Below, in pieces: positions 15,899 to 25,410 of a stretch of DNA of 41,745 nt. Source of the stretch: an uncultured Streptococcus sp. (GTDB taxonomy: Bacteria > Bacillota > Bacilli > Lactobacillales > Streptococcaceae). A program made the position numbers and the translations under genes. Below the pieces are notes generated by a model. That model saw only the letters and a list, made by a program, of their open reading frames with translations, searched no databases and had not been told where the DNA came from. Position 1 is the stretch's first letter. The number at the start of each line of letters is the position of its first letter. Where the stretch lies: positions 1 through 41,745 of the forward strand of contig NZ_CALHWC010000204.1 in NCBI RefSeq assembly GCF_938036805.1, in the 5' to 3' direction.

Positions 15899-16497
15899 TT
15901 ATCCAAGTCTCTTTCATCAATTCGTTGAATTTCTAAATTATAACTAATCTCAACTTTGGGACTACCTTGGTCATTCTTTTCTACACCTTTAAGATATCCC
16001 TCATGAGAAAAAGCTTCCATCGATTCATCTGTTGTCTCGTGGTCTACCCATTTCAAATTTTCAGGTAGAGGTTGCCCCCAAATAACACTATTGTGTCTTC
16101 TTTTATCATCTCTTAGATTAATAATTTCCGAGCCATCATTAACATTAAAATCCAAATCAGTTCCAAATACCATACAATAATCCACAAGAACCTCATCAAC
16201 AAAACCATCATTTCTGAGATAGACTTTATTTCCATCAGTATCATAAACCACTGGAACTACACGGCCTTGTAAAAAACTTTCCCCATTTCCTCCTGTAATA
16301 AAAATAGGGGAAAACTCTATTTTACTGATACCGCTGTAATGCTCTTTTAGGTAGGTTGCGATTTGTTCTTCATAGAGCTGAAAACCATGCCGGTAGAGAT
16401 TATCCACTTTCATTCGATCCATATAAAATTTACCTCCTATTACAAGTACGAAAATGCAAAGTAGAGATAAAATAATAGATTTTAATCGTTTAGTCAT
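15889..16497 (-). CDS. Membrane-anchored or secreted protein, TipC-like immunity family candidate
   Basis: This 202-residue protein begins with a basic stretch and one hydrophobic segment (residues 8-23, IILSLLCIFVLVIGG), then KFYMDRMKVDN and a polar domain. There is no lipobox, so it is likely an N-terminally anchored extracellular protein. The layout and the ISKIEFSPIF segment recall the TipC family, which protects streptococci from the LXG toxin TelC at the outer face of the membrane. No LXG toxin is present in the window, so it would be an orphan immunity gene. The family call is an inference from memory of the family, not a search result. Confidence 0.5.
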   Translation of the reverse strand: MTKRLKSIILSLLCIFVLVIGGKFYMDRMKVDNLYRHGFQLYEEQIATYLKEHYSGISKIEFSPIFITGGNGESFLQGRVVPVVYDTDGNKVYLRNDGFVDEVLVDYCMVFGTDLDFNVNDGSEIINLRDDKRRHNSVIWGQPLPENLKWVDHETTDESMEAFSHEGYLKGVEKNDQGSPKVEISYNLEIQRIDERDLDKWK

Positions 16498-16627
16498 ACA
16501 AAATACCGTGTCTTTCTAAATGTAGTTTACCATAAAAATTGTGTAATCGGAATCTTAAAACCTTTTCTGCAATTTTACTATTGAATCATTTCTACCTCAA
16601 TGAAACACCTTCCCTATTGCGATAACC

Positions 16628-16662
16628 AAAAACAGACCTTCTTTATAAGAAAGCCTGTTTGA
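16628..16662 (-). terminator. Terminator of the CNNM/CBS gene
   Basis: AAACAGGCTTTCTT and AAGAAGGTCTGTTT pair around ATA with small mismatches. On the minus strand the stem runs into TTTTTGG. It lies about 20 bases after the stop codon. Confidence 0.75.
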
Positions 16663-16680
16663 TTTACAAAGAGTCAACTA

Positions 16681-18018
16681 TTAATTAGTTTCCTCATCGA
16701 TTTCCACTTGTTCTGAAATTTCAACCTTAACCTTAGTGACACGGCCATTTTTAACCTTGTCATTGGTCAAAATCAGTTTTTTATTCTGGCTTTCCACTTC
16801 ATAGCTGAGCCGTTCTGTTGGATTTGGTATGGTTCCAACACCAGTCAGATAATAACCAGCAATAGTATCCACATCATCACTATCGATTTCAACTTCAAAG
16901 TATTCATTGAAGTCATTGAGGGTCATCGTTCCTAAAACAATGTAGGTGTTCTCACCGATTTCATGAACCTCGATAGCAACCTTGTCTGTTTCATCTTCGA
17001 TTTCACCGACGATTTCTTCCAGCAAGTCTTCAAGCGTCACGAGACCTGCCATACCACCATACTCATCCAACAGAATCGCCATTTGATTTTGGGTATTCCG
17101 GAGAGATTTGAGCAAATCATCCACAAAAATCGTTTCAGGGACAAAGAGTGGCTCTTGCAGAATCTTGCGGAGGTTTAGATTGTCGAATCCATTAGCGAAG
17201 GCTTCATTTAGCAAGCGCTTGGTATGAATCAAACCGATCACATTGTCCTTGTCTCCATCATAGACAGGAATTCGTGAGAAATTTTGCTTGAGGATACTTT
17301 CGATGATTTCCTTGGTGTCATCCTGAATATCAACCATAAAGGCATCTGTCCGCGGCACCATGAGTTCACGCGCCACCATTTCATCCAGCGAGAAAATCCC
17401 CTGTAGCATTTCGATTTCATCTGCATCCAGCGTCTCCTCACTATTGGTCAGCATGTACTCAATCTCATCTCGGGTCATTTTTTCATCCGCATCATCAAAC
17501 TTCATCGGCGTCATCTGACTGAGAAGATTAGTAGAAGCTGAAAGCAACCAGACGAAAGGACTGACAATTTTCCCAAGAAAGATAATCACTGGTGCAGTCC
17601 GAATAGCCAAACTATCCTTAAGATTCATAGCGATTCTCTTAGGATAAAGCTCCCCTAAAACAATAGAAATATAGGTGAGGAGGGCAAGAGCCAAGAAACT
17701 AGCAACTGCATGTGCCGTCTTGGAATCACCCATCCAAGAAGCAAAGATTTTCCCTAGATTATCCGCAAAGCTTGCCCCCGACAGGATATTGATAACGGTA
17801 ATACCGACCTGAATCGTTGACAGAAAGTTATTGGGGCTTTCAAGAACTTTTAATAAACGAACGTATTTGGCATCGCCTTCCTCGGCTTTCTGCTCGACGC
17901 GAGCTCGATTGAGTGACACCATCGCCATCTCAGAAGCTGAGAAAAAGGCATTTAGTAAGGTTAAAACGAATAGCAGTATTGCTTGCAATAAAATACTCTG
18001 ACTGCCAGGGTCTTCCAT
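16681..18018 (-). CDS. CNNM/CBS-domain membrane protein (HlyC/CorC, UPF0053 family)
   Basis: This 445-residue protein has an N-terminal CNNM transmembrane domain with three to four hydrophobic segments in residues 1-170. A pair of CBS domains follows at about 205-335 (ARELMVPRTDAFMVD and LLDEYGGMAGLVTLEDLLEE), then a C-terminal CorC_HlyC domain at about 350-430. Members are linked to magnesium efflux or homeostasis and were historically called haemolysin-like. An extended -10 (TGTTATAAT, 18057..18052) lies upstream of the start. AGGAG precedes the ATG. The length is normal. Confidence 0.9.
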   Translation of the reverse strand: MEDPGSQSILLQAILLFVLTLLNAFFSASEMAMVSLNRARVEQKAEEGDAKYVRLLKVLESPNNFLSTIQVGITVINILSGASFADNLGKIFASWMGDSKTAHAVASFLALALLTYISIVLGELYPKRIAMNLKDSLAIRTAPVIIFLGKIVSPFVWLLSASTNLLSQMTPMKFDDADEKMTRDEIEYMLTNSEETLDADEIEMLQGIFSLDEMVARELMVPRTDAFMVDIQDDTKEIIESILKQNFSRIPVYDGDKDNVIGLIHTKRLLNEAFANGFDNLNLRKILQEPLFVPETIFVDDLLKSLRNTQNQMAILLDEYGGMAGLVTLEDLLEEIVGEIEDETDKVAIEVHEIGENTYIVLGTMTLNDFNEYFEVEIDSDDVDTIAGYYLTGVGTIPNPTERLSYEVESQNKKLILTNDKVKNGRVTKVKVEISEQVEIDEETN

Positions 18019-18108
18019 GGATTCTTCTCCTAAAAATTATGATCAACCTTGATTATAACATATTTTTAGGATTCGTGCACAAGGATTTATTGGAAAGCGT
18101 TTTGCAGA

Positions 18109-19755
18109 CTAATCCTCTAAGTTCTGCAAGACTTTTTCTAGCCGAGAAATAGCTCCGACAGGCAGGGCTGTCTTGGGATATTTCTGATTAAAGGCCAGCA
18201 GGAAGTTTAAACGTACCTGCATTCTTTCACGAATGAGCTGTCTGTGCTTTTCGTCAAAGTTTGGAACAGCATAACCCTTATAATCTAGGTACTCAAAACC
18301 TTCCAAAGGACCAAAAGGCTTAAATTGAGCCTTGCCGTCTACAATCTGCTCGATAATATCTAAAGATACTTCCTTTGAGATGCCCTTGCCCATGTAAAAA
18401 CCAGTATTGATAATGTAGCAAGCAACGCCTGACTCGAATAAACGACGGAATTTCCGATAATCTTCTACCAGTGGATAAACGCGGAAAGGATTGGCATAGG
18501 GCTCAATAACCAAATCATCATGCAAGCCAGTGACATTCTCAGCATTGGAGCGCTTAGTCATCAGGGTGCAGCCCATTGTGGAAGCCATCAGCGGATCATT
18601 GATCTTGACCAGAGGTGGGAGAGAGTCATCCTTCATAATCCAGAAGATGGCATTGATGGGCTCATCAATCCGGTCCACTCGATTCGGAGTCGCAAAGCGC
18701 GATTTGACAGTCCGACCATTTCCATTGCGGATGTCCTCGGTTACCAGCTTTTTGCGTCCATTTTCATCCAGCGTCACTCCGCAGTTCTGCACAGTGACAA
18801 AGAAATCCTGCTCACTATGACCTGTAGGGTAGTCATTTGTCTTGTCAAAATAAGACGGCTCAAGGGCAATAGAGGAGCCATCCTTGACCGAGATAATAAA
18901 GGCATCATCATGGAGAACCTTGATGTCATATTTATGGTCATGTTTTGCATGCGTCAATGTGGATTTTCCTGAACCAGATAGACCAAAGAAAGATGCAACA
19001 TAGTCTTCTTTTCCCGTCTTCTGCTTGAAGATTTTCAGACCTCCGTGGCAGGCAACATAGCCATTTCTGGCAGCTGTTCCCCACGCCAAAGTCAAGGTTG
19101 CCTTTTTCAGCTCCCCGAAATAGTTTAAGCCCAGAATAACGGCACAATTATGATTGGTATCAAAGTAAACCAAACCTTCAGGATAGTCTGGATGCGTCCA
19201 CTTGGGATCAAAAAAGACAAAGATGTCATTTTCCTCGTACTTTTTAGAAGCTCGTAGGCGGTTCTTAAATTCCTCATCCAAAATCTGGAAATTCAAGAGC
19301 CAAGAATAAAGATTATTGACTTCTTCCTGAGGAACCATCAGGTGGGCGCAAACCATGAAGTCCTCATCCAGGCCCACGACTGCATCTGCCTTATAAAAGG
19401 TCCTCTGATGTGCTTGGTAAACAGCACTACGAACCAGAAACAGCAAATACTCGTCTTCCTGACGATCTCTGCCATAAATCCGTCTAGCCTTGGCAGTTCG
19501 GCCGACAACCGCCCCCGAATTAGTCAATAAAACGCGGGCATAGGAAGGAAGCCCCAGCTCCTTAGTATGAATCACCGGCATGTCCAGCACAACCGTTCCA
19601 GCAGCTACCGAGGCCAGTTGATAGGCCTCTTCTACTGTCTTGATTGCCTGCACCTGATTCTCATAAAAGGCTGTCTCTACAATGGTCTTCAAGGGCGAAA
19701 AATAAGAAGAATCTTTTCTTATTTCTTGCTGAGAAAATTTACGACGTGTTACCAT
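18109..19755 (-). CDS. pckA: Phosphoenolpyruvate carboxykinase, ATP-dependent type
   Basis: This 548-residue protein resembles ATP-dependent PEP carboxykinase, which converts oxaloacetate and ATP to PEP. It has the P-loop GLSGSGKST at residues 258-266, followed by a DDAF motif at 283-286 in place of the usual IGDDEH. The segment CTLMTKRSNAENV also fits. The protein is divergent in the kinase-2 region, so activity should not be taken for granted. Most streptococci lack this gluconeogenic enzyme. The start has a strong GGAGG, and an 8-bp inverted repeat overlaps the promoter region. Confidence 0.78.
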   Translation of the reverse strand: MVTRRKFSQQEIRKDSSYFSPLKTIVETAFYENQVQAIKTVEEAYQLASVAAGTVVLDMPVIHTKELGLPSYARVLLTNSGAVVGRTAKARRIYGRDRQEDEYLLFLVRSAVYQAHQRTFYKADAVVGLDEDFMVCAHLMVPQEEVNNLYSWLLNFQILDEEFKNRLRASKKYEENDIFVFFDPKWTHPDYPEGLVYFDTNHNCAVILGLNYFGELKKATLTLAWGTAARNGYVACHGGLKIFKQKTGKEDYVASFFGLSGSGKSTLTHAKHDHKYDIKVLHDDAFIISVKDGSSIALEPSYFDKTNDYPTGHSEQDFFVTVQNCGVTLDENGRKKLVTEDIRNGNGRTVKSRFATPNRVDRIDEPINAIFWIMKDDSLPPLVKINDPLMASTMGCTLMTKRSNAENVTGLHDDLVIEPYANPFRVYPLVEDYRKFRRLFESGVACYIINTGFYMGKGISKEVSLDIIEQIVDGKAQFKPFGPLEGFEYLDYKGYAVPNFDEKHRQLIRERMQVRLNFLLAFNQKYPKTALPVGAISRLEKVLQNLED

Positions 19756-19768
19756 AACGATACCTCCT

Positions 19769-19796
19769 TTATGCTATTACTATTATTTTAGCATAA
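19769..19796. promoter_or_regulatory. Inverted repeat (candidate operator) before pckA
   Basis: TTATGCTA and TAGCATAA are perfect 8-bp inverted repeats separated by 12 bases, between the probable -10 (TAAAAT) and the ribosome binding site of pckA. The position fits a repressor site or an RNA hairpin that covers the ribosome binding site. The regulator is unknown. Confidence 0.5.
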
Positions 19797-19829
19797 ATAT
19801 TCAATTATGCACGCTAAAAAATGCAGTAA

Positions 19830-20144
19830 AAAAGAGTCTGGGACAAAAGTTCGACCTCAAATATAAAAAGCGAACAAAACTAGTTTTCTGGTAATCAGAA
19901 TTCTGCTTTGTTCGCTTTTCGCATTTAATTATAGATTTTAAGGGCTTAATAATTAAGATTTTTAAAAATTAAAATCTTTTTGTCCTAGACTCCTCAATTA
20001 TCTTTGGATTGTCGAGTAAGACGCAGTGGTTGAGTGGACTCTACTACGCTGATTTTATCAGCTTTTACAGCCCTACTCAACTGTGCGGAGGTGGGACGAC
20101 GAAATCGAATTCTAACGAATTACCGATTTCTGTCCCACTCTCCT
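19830..20144. repeat. Intergenic repeat element, copy 1
   Basis: The ~315-base element between pckA and the permease gene has imperfect terminal inverted repeats (AGAGTCTGGGACAAAA... / ...TTTCTGTCCCACTCTCC). The right-hand ~150 bases (about 19995-20144) are nearly identical, inverted, to 39600-39755. The left part holds a 13-bp perfect hairpin, AAAAGCGAACAAA (19866-19878) with TTTGTTCGCTTTT (19907-19919). No protein is encoded, so it behaves like a MITE-type element that also supplies terminators. Confidence 0.75.
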
Positions 20145-21267
20145 ATTTCTTTATAATACCAAATTCTTCATTCTTCTTTTGTTGCTGAGCTTCCTTGTGA
20201 TTGTCATAAAGGTTGGCAAGGAATTTCACGATTTCCTTGAGGATAGAGTAGGTCGGAATGGCTACAATCATGCCCATAATACCATAGATATTACTTGAAA
20301 GAAGTAAGAGAACCATAATCGTAATGGGATGCACTTTCATAACGCTCCCAACAATACGAGGATAAAGGATATTTCCATCAATCTGCTGGATAATCAACAT
20401 ATAGATCAAGGCCACCAACATTTTATGAGGATCGGTAAAAAAGTAAGTGATCAGCATGGGAATCAAGCCGATGCTAGGCCCCACATAAGGAATTAAGTTA
20501 GCCAGAGCTGAGAAAATTGCAAAAACCAAGGCATACTTGAGTCCAATGACACTGTAACCAATATAAGCTAAGGTCCCAATCAGTAAAGCATCGATCGAAA
20601 TACCACTGATATAACGGGCAACGGTCGCATTGAGATTGGTCAAGAGACTAGATATATTAAGCTTATCGCGCTTGAGAACAGTCCGCTCCAACATAGGCAA
20701 AAGCTTGTGTCCATCCATCAGGAAGTAGACCAAAAAAATCGGGGTCATGATGAGAATCATGAGGGTATTGATGACAGCAGACACTACGCTACCCAGACTA
20801 TTGGTAACACTATTTAAAATATTTTGCAGAATATCTACATAGGACAGATTGAGTTGCTGGATAGTAGACTGAATATTTAAACTCTTAAAGAGGGGATTTT
20901 TGGATAATTGATTGACAAAACTCTGGATTTCCCAATAGAGATTTTGCGTCGAATTAATCAAACTGGACAGCTGGTTAATCAAAATTGGCAAGAGGTAGAT
21001 TACTCCGATTGTCACTAGGCCAAACAGCAGGAAAAGAGTGATTAAAATCCCGAAAATTCGATTGATTTTCAACTTTTTTTCGAGCAGTGTCACCAGAGGA
21101 TTTGTGATATAGTAGAGAAATCCTCCCATAACAAAAGGAATTAAAATCGTATTGATAACGCTCACCACTGGCGTAATCATATCTCCCATCTGGCGCCAGA
21201 TGAAAAAGATAATCGTCAGCAGCAAGACTTCACTGGTCCAAAACATTAACTTACTTTTATGAAACAT
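20143..21267 (-). CDS. AI-2E family (PerM/YdbI-like) membrane permease
   Basis: This 374-residue membrane protein belongs to the AI-2E/PerM exporter-like family. It has about seven to eight hydrophobic segments, a central polar region (about 95-190) and the family segment ANLIPYVGPSIGLIPM. I chose MFHKSKLMFW at 21267 because GGAGGAG lies just before it. A longer frame starting 13 codons upstream has no ribosome binding site and overlaps the -10 (TAAAAT with an upstream TGG). The transported substrate is not known. Its stop codon lies at the edge of the repeat element. Confidence 0.85.
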   Translation of the reverse strand: MFHKSKLMFWTSEVLLLTIIFFIWRQMGDMITPVVSVINTILIPFVMGGFLYYITNPLVTLLEKKLKINRIFGILITLFLLFGLVTIGVIYLLPILINQLSSLINSTQNLYWEIQSFVNQLSKNPLFKSLNIQSTIQQLNLSYVDILQNILNSVTNSLGSVVSAVINTLMILIMTPIFLVYFLMDGHKLLPMLERTVLKRDKLNISSLLTNLNATVARYISGISIDALLIGTLAYIGYSVIGLKYALVFAIFSALANLIPYVGPSIGLIPMLITYFFTDPHKMLVALIYMLIIQQIDGNILYPRIVGSVMKVHPITIMVLLLLSSNIYGIMGMIVAIPTYSILKEIVKFLANLYDNHKEAQQQKKNEEFGIIKK

Positions 21268-21418
21268 CTTTACTCTCCTCCAAGTTATTTTACCATAATT
21301 TATCATAAAATAAAGGTGATTTCATAAAAGAAAGAATAAAAATGGAAACATTATTAAGTTCGAAGAATTTGGCTAGTCAGAAAAGATCACGCAATTCAAA
21401 ATCTAAATAAGACAAATA

Positions 21419-21473
21419 AAAAATCACCTGAAAGCAAGAGCTGAAAAGCACAGTTTTTCAAGTGATTTTTGAT
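21419..21473 (-). terminator. Terminator of the DUF1827 gene
   Basis: AAAAATCAC and GTGATTTTT are complementary across a ~35-base loop region. On the minus strand the T-rich end follows. It is about 70 bases after the DUF1827 stop codon. Confidence 0.55.
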
Positions 21474-21541
21474 ATCACTTCCATCAGGAAGCAGATGATC
21501 AATTGATAATGCTATAAAAGTTTAAAATCTTAAGCAGATGA

Positions 21542-21844
21542 TTAGCCCTTAATCGGGATTGAAATCTCAATCAGACTATTAGCATAGATCGTCCGAATGG
21601 CAGAGGCGTCAATATTCTTTTGGTCAATTTTTCGTTTCAAAAAGAATTCTCTAATTTTTTCAATTTCTTGCTCTTTGATTGCACGATGCTTATTTGAAAT
21701 AAGAATTTCGTAATGGCTAGGGGCCTCTGTGAAAATAACATCACTATTTCCTGCAGAATAAACTTCTACAAGCGTTGCGTCTGTGCTTTCCAGCTGATTT
21801 TTTACTAATTCTGCATGGGTATTCGTCGTATTTATAAGCTTCAT
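21542..21844 (-). CDS. DUF1827 family protein
   Basis: This 100-residue soluble protein matches the streptococcal DUF1827 family (MKLINTTNTHAELV, VEVYSAGNSDVIFTEAP, HYEILISNKHRAI). The function is unknown. The ribosome binding site AGGAGG is strong. The promoter TTCACA-17-TATAAT (21905..21877) with an upstream TGT is close to consensus, so it should be well expressed as a single-gene unit. Confidence 0.85.
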   Translation of the reverse strand: MKLINTTNTHAELVKNQLESTDATLVEVYSAGNSDVIFTEAPSHYEILISNKHRAIKEQEIEKIREFFLKRKIDQKNIDASAIRTIYANSLIEISIPIKG

Positions 21845-21876
21845 TCATTTGCCTCCTACCTTAAATCGTCGCTATT

Positions 21877-21905
21877 ATTATAACACGTTTTTCAGGAATT
21901 GTGAA
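21877..21905 (-). promoter_or_regulatory. Promoter of the DUF1827 gene
   Basis: TTCACA (21905..21900) and TATAAT (21882..21877) are 17 bases apart on the minus strand, and TG stands before the -10. Confidence 0.75.
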
Positions 21906-21943
21906 CGATTGCCTGTAATTTATATCATTTTAAATATAGCAGG

Positions 21944-22396
21944 CTAGTTATTCTGATATTTGCGCTTCCACTGCTCAATTCCCCATTTATGACTACCACG
22001 TTTCAATTTTTCAATGGCAAGATCGACAGGAAACCATGCTAGATTATTAAAGTCTTCCAGTGGCTTTTCTACTTCCTGATACGAAAGGGCTTCGTAAATA
22101 TAGGCTGGATTATAAAAATGCGTGTCCCGATGGCGTGAATAAAAATATTCGTCCGCTTGACCAAAGTAATCTCCTACTTGGATACTAAAACCAAGCTCTT
22201 CCAGCAATTCCCGCTCGAGAGTAGCCAACTGGTCCTCTCCTTCTTCCATTTGGCCTCCAGGAAGAAACCAAGCGCCATTAGGAGCTTGTACCAAAATAAT
22301 ATTTTCTTTCTTTTCATCTGGAATCACTGCGTAAACTCCATAGCGTGTCACATACTCGACATTTTCCTCATGAACTCCAAAAACTGGATGGGTCAT
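21944..22396 (-). CDS. Nudix hydrolase
   Basis: This 150-residue protein has a full Nudix box. It starts at GGQMEEGE and ends with RELLEELGF, matching G-x5-E-x7-R-E-U-x-E-E-x-G-U. Such enzymes hydrolyse nucleoside diphosphates linked to another group, often as house-cleaning. The exact substrate is unknown. It is a single gene between DUF1827 and ileS. Confidence 0.88.
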   Translation of the reverse strand: MTHPVFGVHEENVEYVTRYGVYAVIPDEKKENIILVQAPNGAWFLPGGQMEEGEDQLATLERELLEELGFSIQVGDYFGQADEYFYSRHRDTHFYNPAYIYEALSYQEVEKPLEDFNNLAWFPVDLAIEKLKRGSHKWGIEQWKRKYQNN

Positions 22397-22520
22397 TATC
22401 TTTCCTCATTCCTTCTAATCTTTACTACTATCATAAATAACTTATACTAGCCTGTCAAGAGTTTGAACTTATTTTTTCAGCTTTCACAAGGAAGCTGAAT
22501 TCCTTCGTTCTCAAGTAAAA

Positions 22521-22544
22521 AGCCCGCCTCAGTTGAGACGGGAC
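22521..22544 (-). terminator. Terminator of ileS
   Basis: CCCGTCTC and GAGGCGGG pair around AACT, with one G-U pair. On the minus strand the stem is followed by CTTTTTAC. It is about 40 bases after the ileS stop. Confidence 0.85.
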
Positions 22545-22585
22545 TTCTTCTAGCTATCAGTCAAACCTAGTCATATTAGACTGGA

Positions 22586-25378
22586 TTATTTTTCTTCAAA
22601 TCCTTGAGCTACTGCGTCCGCAAAGTTTTCTTCTACGATGCTTGCACAGTGGTCACAGATAACTGCATGATAGCTACGGTCTGCAGTAGTTGGATCGATA
22701 CGACGGCAACGGTCACAAACTTCACCTGCAGCGCGTTCAACTGTAAAGGCAACATCCTCAAAGCTAACTGCGCCTTCTGGAGCTACTCCCTCTGCGATGG
22801 TCAATTCTGACACGATCAAAAGTTGAGCTACATTGCTGTCCACTGCTCCAAGAAGAGTTTTCACCACTTCATTTGGATAAACTGTTAGATGTGCTTCGAG
22901 TGATTTACCAATAACTTTTGCATTACGAGCTTCTTCCAAGGCTTTTTGAGCTTGTCCACGGAAGTCCATGAAGGCTGACCAGGTATCCAAGATTTCTTCT
23001 TGGTTGGCAAAAGTTTCCGCTTCTGGTAATTCTGACAATTGAACAAAGTCTTCTGCTTCAAACTCTAAATATGACCAGATTTCTTCCGCAGTGTGAGGAA
23101 GGATAGGTGTCAAGAGTTTCGTGATTTTCACAAGAATGTCATAAAAGACAGTCTGCATTTGACGACGTTCCAGTGATTTTGCACCTTCGATGTAGACAAC
23201 ATCCTTGGCGAAGTCAAGGTAAAAGGCTGATAAGTCAACGTTGATAAAGTTCACCAAGGCCTTGTAGATTGTCAAGAATTCAAAATCAGCATAGGCATCA
23301 CGAATGGTCTTAACAAGCTGGTTAAAGCGAATGGTCATGTACTTATCAACAGAACGAAGCTCATCGTAAGCTACTACGTCCTGCGATGGGTTAAAGTCTG
23401 ATGTATTAGCAATCAAGAAACGAAGAGTGTTACGAATCTTACGGTAAGTTTCAGAGACTTGGCTCAAGATATCCATAGAGATACGAACGTCGTTGCTTGA
23501 ATCTACACTTGTTACCCAGAGACGCAAGATTTCCGCACCAAATTGTTTTTCAACATCGCTTGGAGCAATGGTATTTCCAAGAGATTTAGACATCTTCTCA
23601 CCCTTACCGTCAAGGGCAAATCCTTGTGACAAGATTTGTTTGTATGGTGCTACGCCATGGTTGGCAACTGATGTGATGAGTGAAGAGTTAAACCAACCAC
23701 GGTACTGGTCAGAACCTTCTAGGTAAAGATCTGCTGGGTAAGTCAACTCAGGACGGTTCACTACAACTCCGTTCCATGAGGAACCTGAATCAAACCAAAC
23801 GTCCATGATGTCTGTTTCTTTCTTGAACTCACCATTTGGTGAACCTGGGTGGCTAAATCCTTCCGGCAAGAGCTCTTTAGCATCACGTTCCCACCAGATG
23901 ATAGAACCATGGTCTTCAAAGAGTTGAGCCACATGTTCAATGGTTTCAGCTGTCATGATTGGTGTTCCGTCTTCTGCGTAGAAGATAGGAAGAGGAACTC
24001 CCCAAGCACGTTGACGAGAGATGACCCAATCGCCACGGTCACGAATCATGTTGTAAAGTCGTACTTTACCCCATTCTGAGTGAAATTTGACTTTTTCAAT
24101 TTCATCCAAGATTTCTTGGCGGAATTTTGATACAGAGGCAAACCACTGCGGAACTGCACGCCAGATGATTGGTTTCTTGGTCCGCCAGTCAAATGGGTAT
24201 GAGTGAGAAATTTCTTCTTGAGCAAGGAGAAGATTACCAAGTTTTTCGATAACGGTTGGTACAACCTTGTCGTAGAATTGACCTTCGAACTCAGCACCTG
24301 CATTGGCCATCATAATTCCGCGTTCATTAACCGTTACTGCAACTTCAAGACCGTTAGCAACACCGACATTGTAGTCGTCCTCACCGAAACCAGGCGCAGT
24401 ATGGACAATACCAGTACCTGAGTCAGTCGTAACGTGGTCACCAAGGATTACCAACTCATCTACAGCTGTATCCCACGGGTGCTTTGTCACAATGTGGTTC
24501 AATTCTTCTCCACGGTAAGTCGCCAAAACTTGAACATCAGCCCAGCCAAATTTCTCAGACAGGCTGTTCAACAATTCTGCAGCAACCACAAACTTACGAG
24601 CTTCACCAGCAGGTTGAACCACAAGGTAGTCAATATCTGCTCCAACTGTCAAACCACGAGAAGCCGTGATGGTGAATGGAGTTGTTGTCCAAACAACGAT
24701 GTAGGTATCTGTATCTAGGACACCTTTACCATCTTTGACACGGTTAGCATAGTAAAGGGAAGTTGAAACCAAGTCATGGTATTCAATCTCCGCTTCAGCA
24801 AGGGCTGATTCAGAAGACCAAGACCAGTAAACAGGCTTAGCACCGCGGTAGATGTAGCCTTTCTTAGCCATTTCACCAAAGACGCGGATTTGAGCTGCCT
24901 CATAGTCTGGAGTTAAGGTCACATAAGGATTTTCCCAGTCACCAGAAACCCCCAAACGCTTGAAGTCTTCCCGTTGTTTATCAACTTGAGAAAGAGCATA
25001 GTCACGGCAAAGTTTCAAGTATTCAACCAAGTCCATTTCTTTACGTTTGACACCTTGTTTCGCCAAAACTTGCTCGATTGGCAGACCATGGGTATCCCAA
25101 CCCGGAATATAAGGTGCATAGTAGCCAGCCATCGATTTCGAACGAACAATGATATCTTTAGAAATCTTGTTCATAGCGTGTCCTACGTGGATATTTCCGT
25201 TGGCATATGGAGGGCCATCATGCAAGACAAAATGGGGTTTGCCTTCATTTAATTCTTGACGGCGTTGATAAAGCTTAGCTTCATCCCATTCTTTTTGCCA
25301 GATTGGCTCTTTATTTGGCAAGCCAGCACGCATTGGAAATGCAGTTTTCCCGAGGTTCAGGGTTTCTTTGAGTCTCAT
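22586..25378 (-). CDS. ileS: Isoleucyl-tRNA synthetase
   Basis: This 930-residue class I synthetase charges tRNA-Ile with isoleucine. The HIGH-type motif is HVGHA in PPYANGNIHVGHA near residues 56-68, and the KMSKS motif is GEKMSKSLGN near 595. A C-terminal zinc finger is visible (CDRCRR ... CDHC). Length and order match bacterial IleRS. The ATG has AAGGAG six bases upstream. Expression is controlled by the T-box leader just upstream. Confidence 0.98.
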   Translation of the reverse strand: MRLKETLNLGKTAFPMRAGLPNKEPIWQKEWDEAKLYQRRQELNEGKPHFVLHDGPPYANGNIHVGHAMNKISKDIIVRSKSMAGYYAPYIPGWDTHGLPIEQVLAKQGVKRKEMDLVEYLKLCRDYALSQVDKQREDFKRLGVSGDWENPYVTLTPDYEAAQIRVFGEMAKKGYIYRGAKPVYWSWSSESALAEAEIEYHDLVSTSLYYANRVKDGKGVLDTDTYIVVWTTTPFTITASRGLTVGADIDYLVVQPAGEARKFVVAAELLNSLSEKFGWADVQVLATYRGEELNHIVTKHPWDTAVDELVILGDHVTTDSGTGIVHTAPGFGEDDYNVGVANGLEVAVTVNERGIMMANAGAEFEGQFYDKVVPTVIEKLGNLLLAQEEISHSYPFDWRTKKPIIWRAVPQWFASVSKFRQEILDEIEKVKFHSEWGKVRLYNMIRDRGDWVISRQRAWGVPLPIFYAEDGTPIMTAETIEHVAQLFEDHGSIIWWERDAKELLPEGFSHPGSPNGEFKKETDIMDVWFDSGSSWNGVVVNRPELTYPADLYLEGSDQYRGWFNSSLITSVANHGVAPYKQILSQGFALDGKGEKMSKSLGNTIAPSDVEKQFGAEILRLWVTSVDSSNDVRISMDILSQVSETYRKIRNTLRFLIANTSDFNPSQDVVAYDELRSVDKYMTIRFNQLVKTIRDAYADFEFLTIYKALVNFINVDLSAFYLDFAKDVVYIEGAKSLERRQMQTVFYDILVKITKLLTPILPHTAEEIWSYLEFEAEDFVQLSELPEAETFANQEEILDTWSAFMDFRGQAQKALEEARNAKVIGKSLEAHLTVYPNEVVKTLLGAVDSNVAQLLIVSELTIAEGVAPEGAVSFEDVAFTVERAAGEVCDRCRRIDPTTADRSYHAVICDHCASIVEENFADAVAQGFEEK

Positions 25379-25410
25379 TTGGTCTCCTTATGACATATAT
25401 TTTTCAAAAT

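Noticed and set aside
18090..18107. cre-like sequence (TTGGAAAGCGTTTTGCAG) before the CNNM/CBS gene
   Set aside because: The spacing of the half-sites is off by one base from the consensus, so I did not call it.
18520..18972. 150-residue plus-strand frame opposite pckA
   Set aside because: It is a shadow frame of a well-supported gene with no ribosome binding site or recognisable domain.
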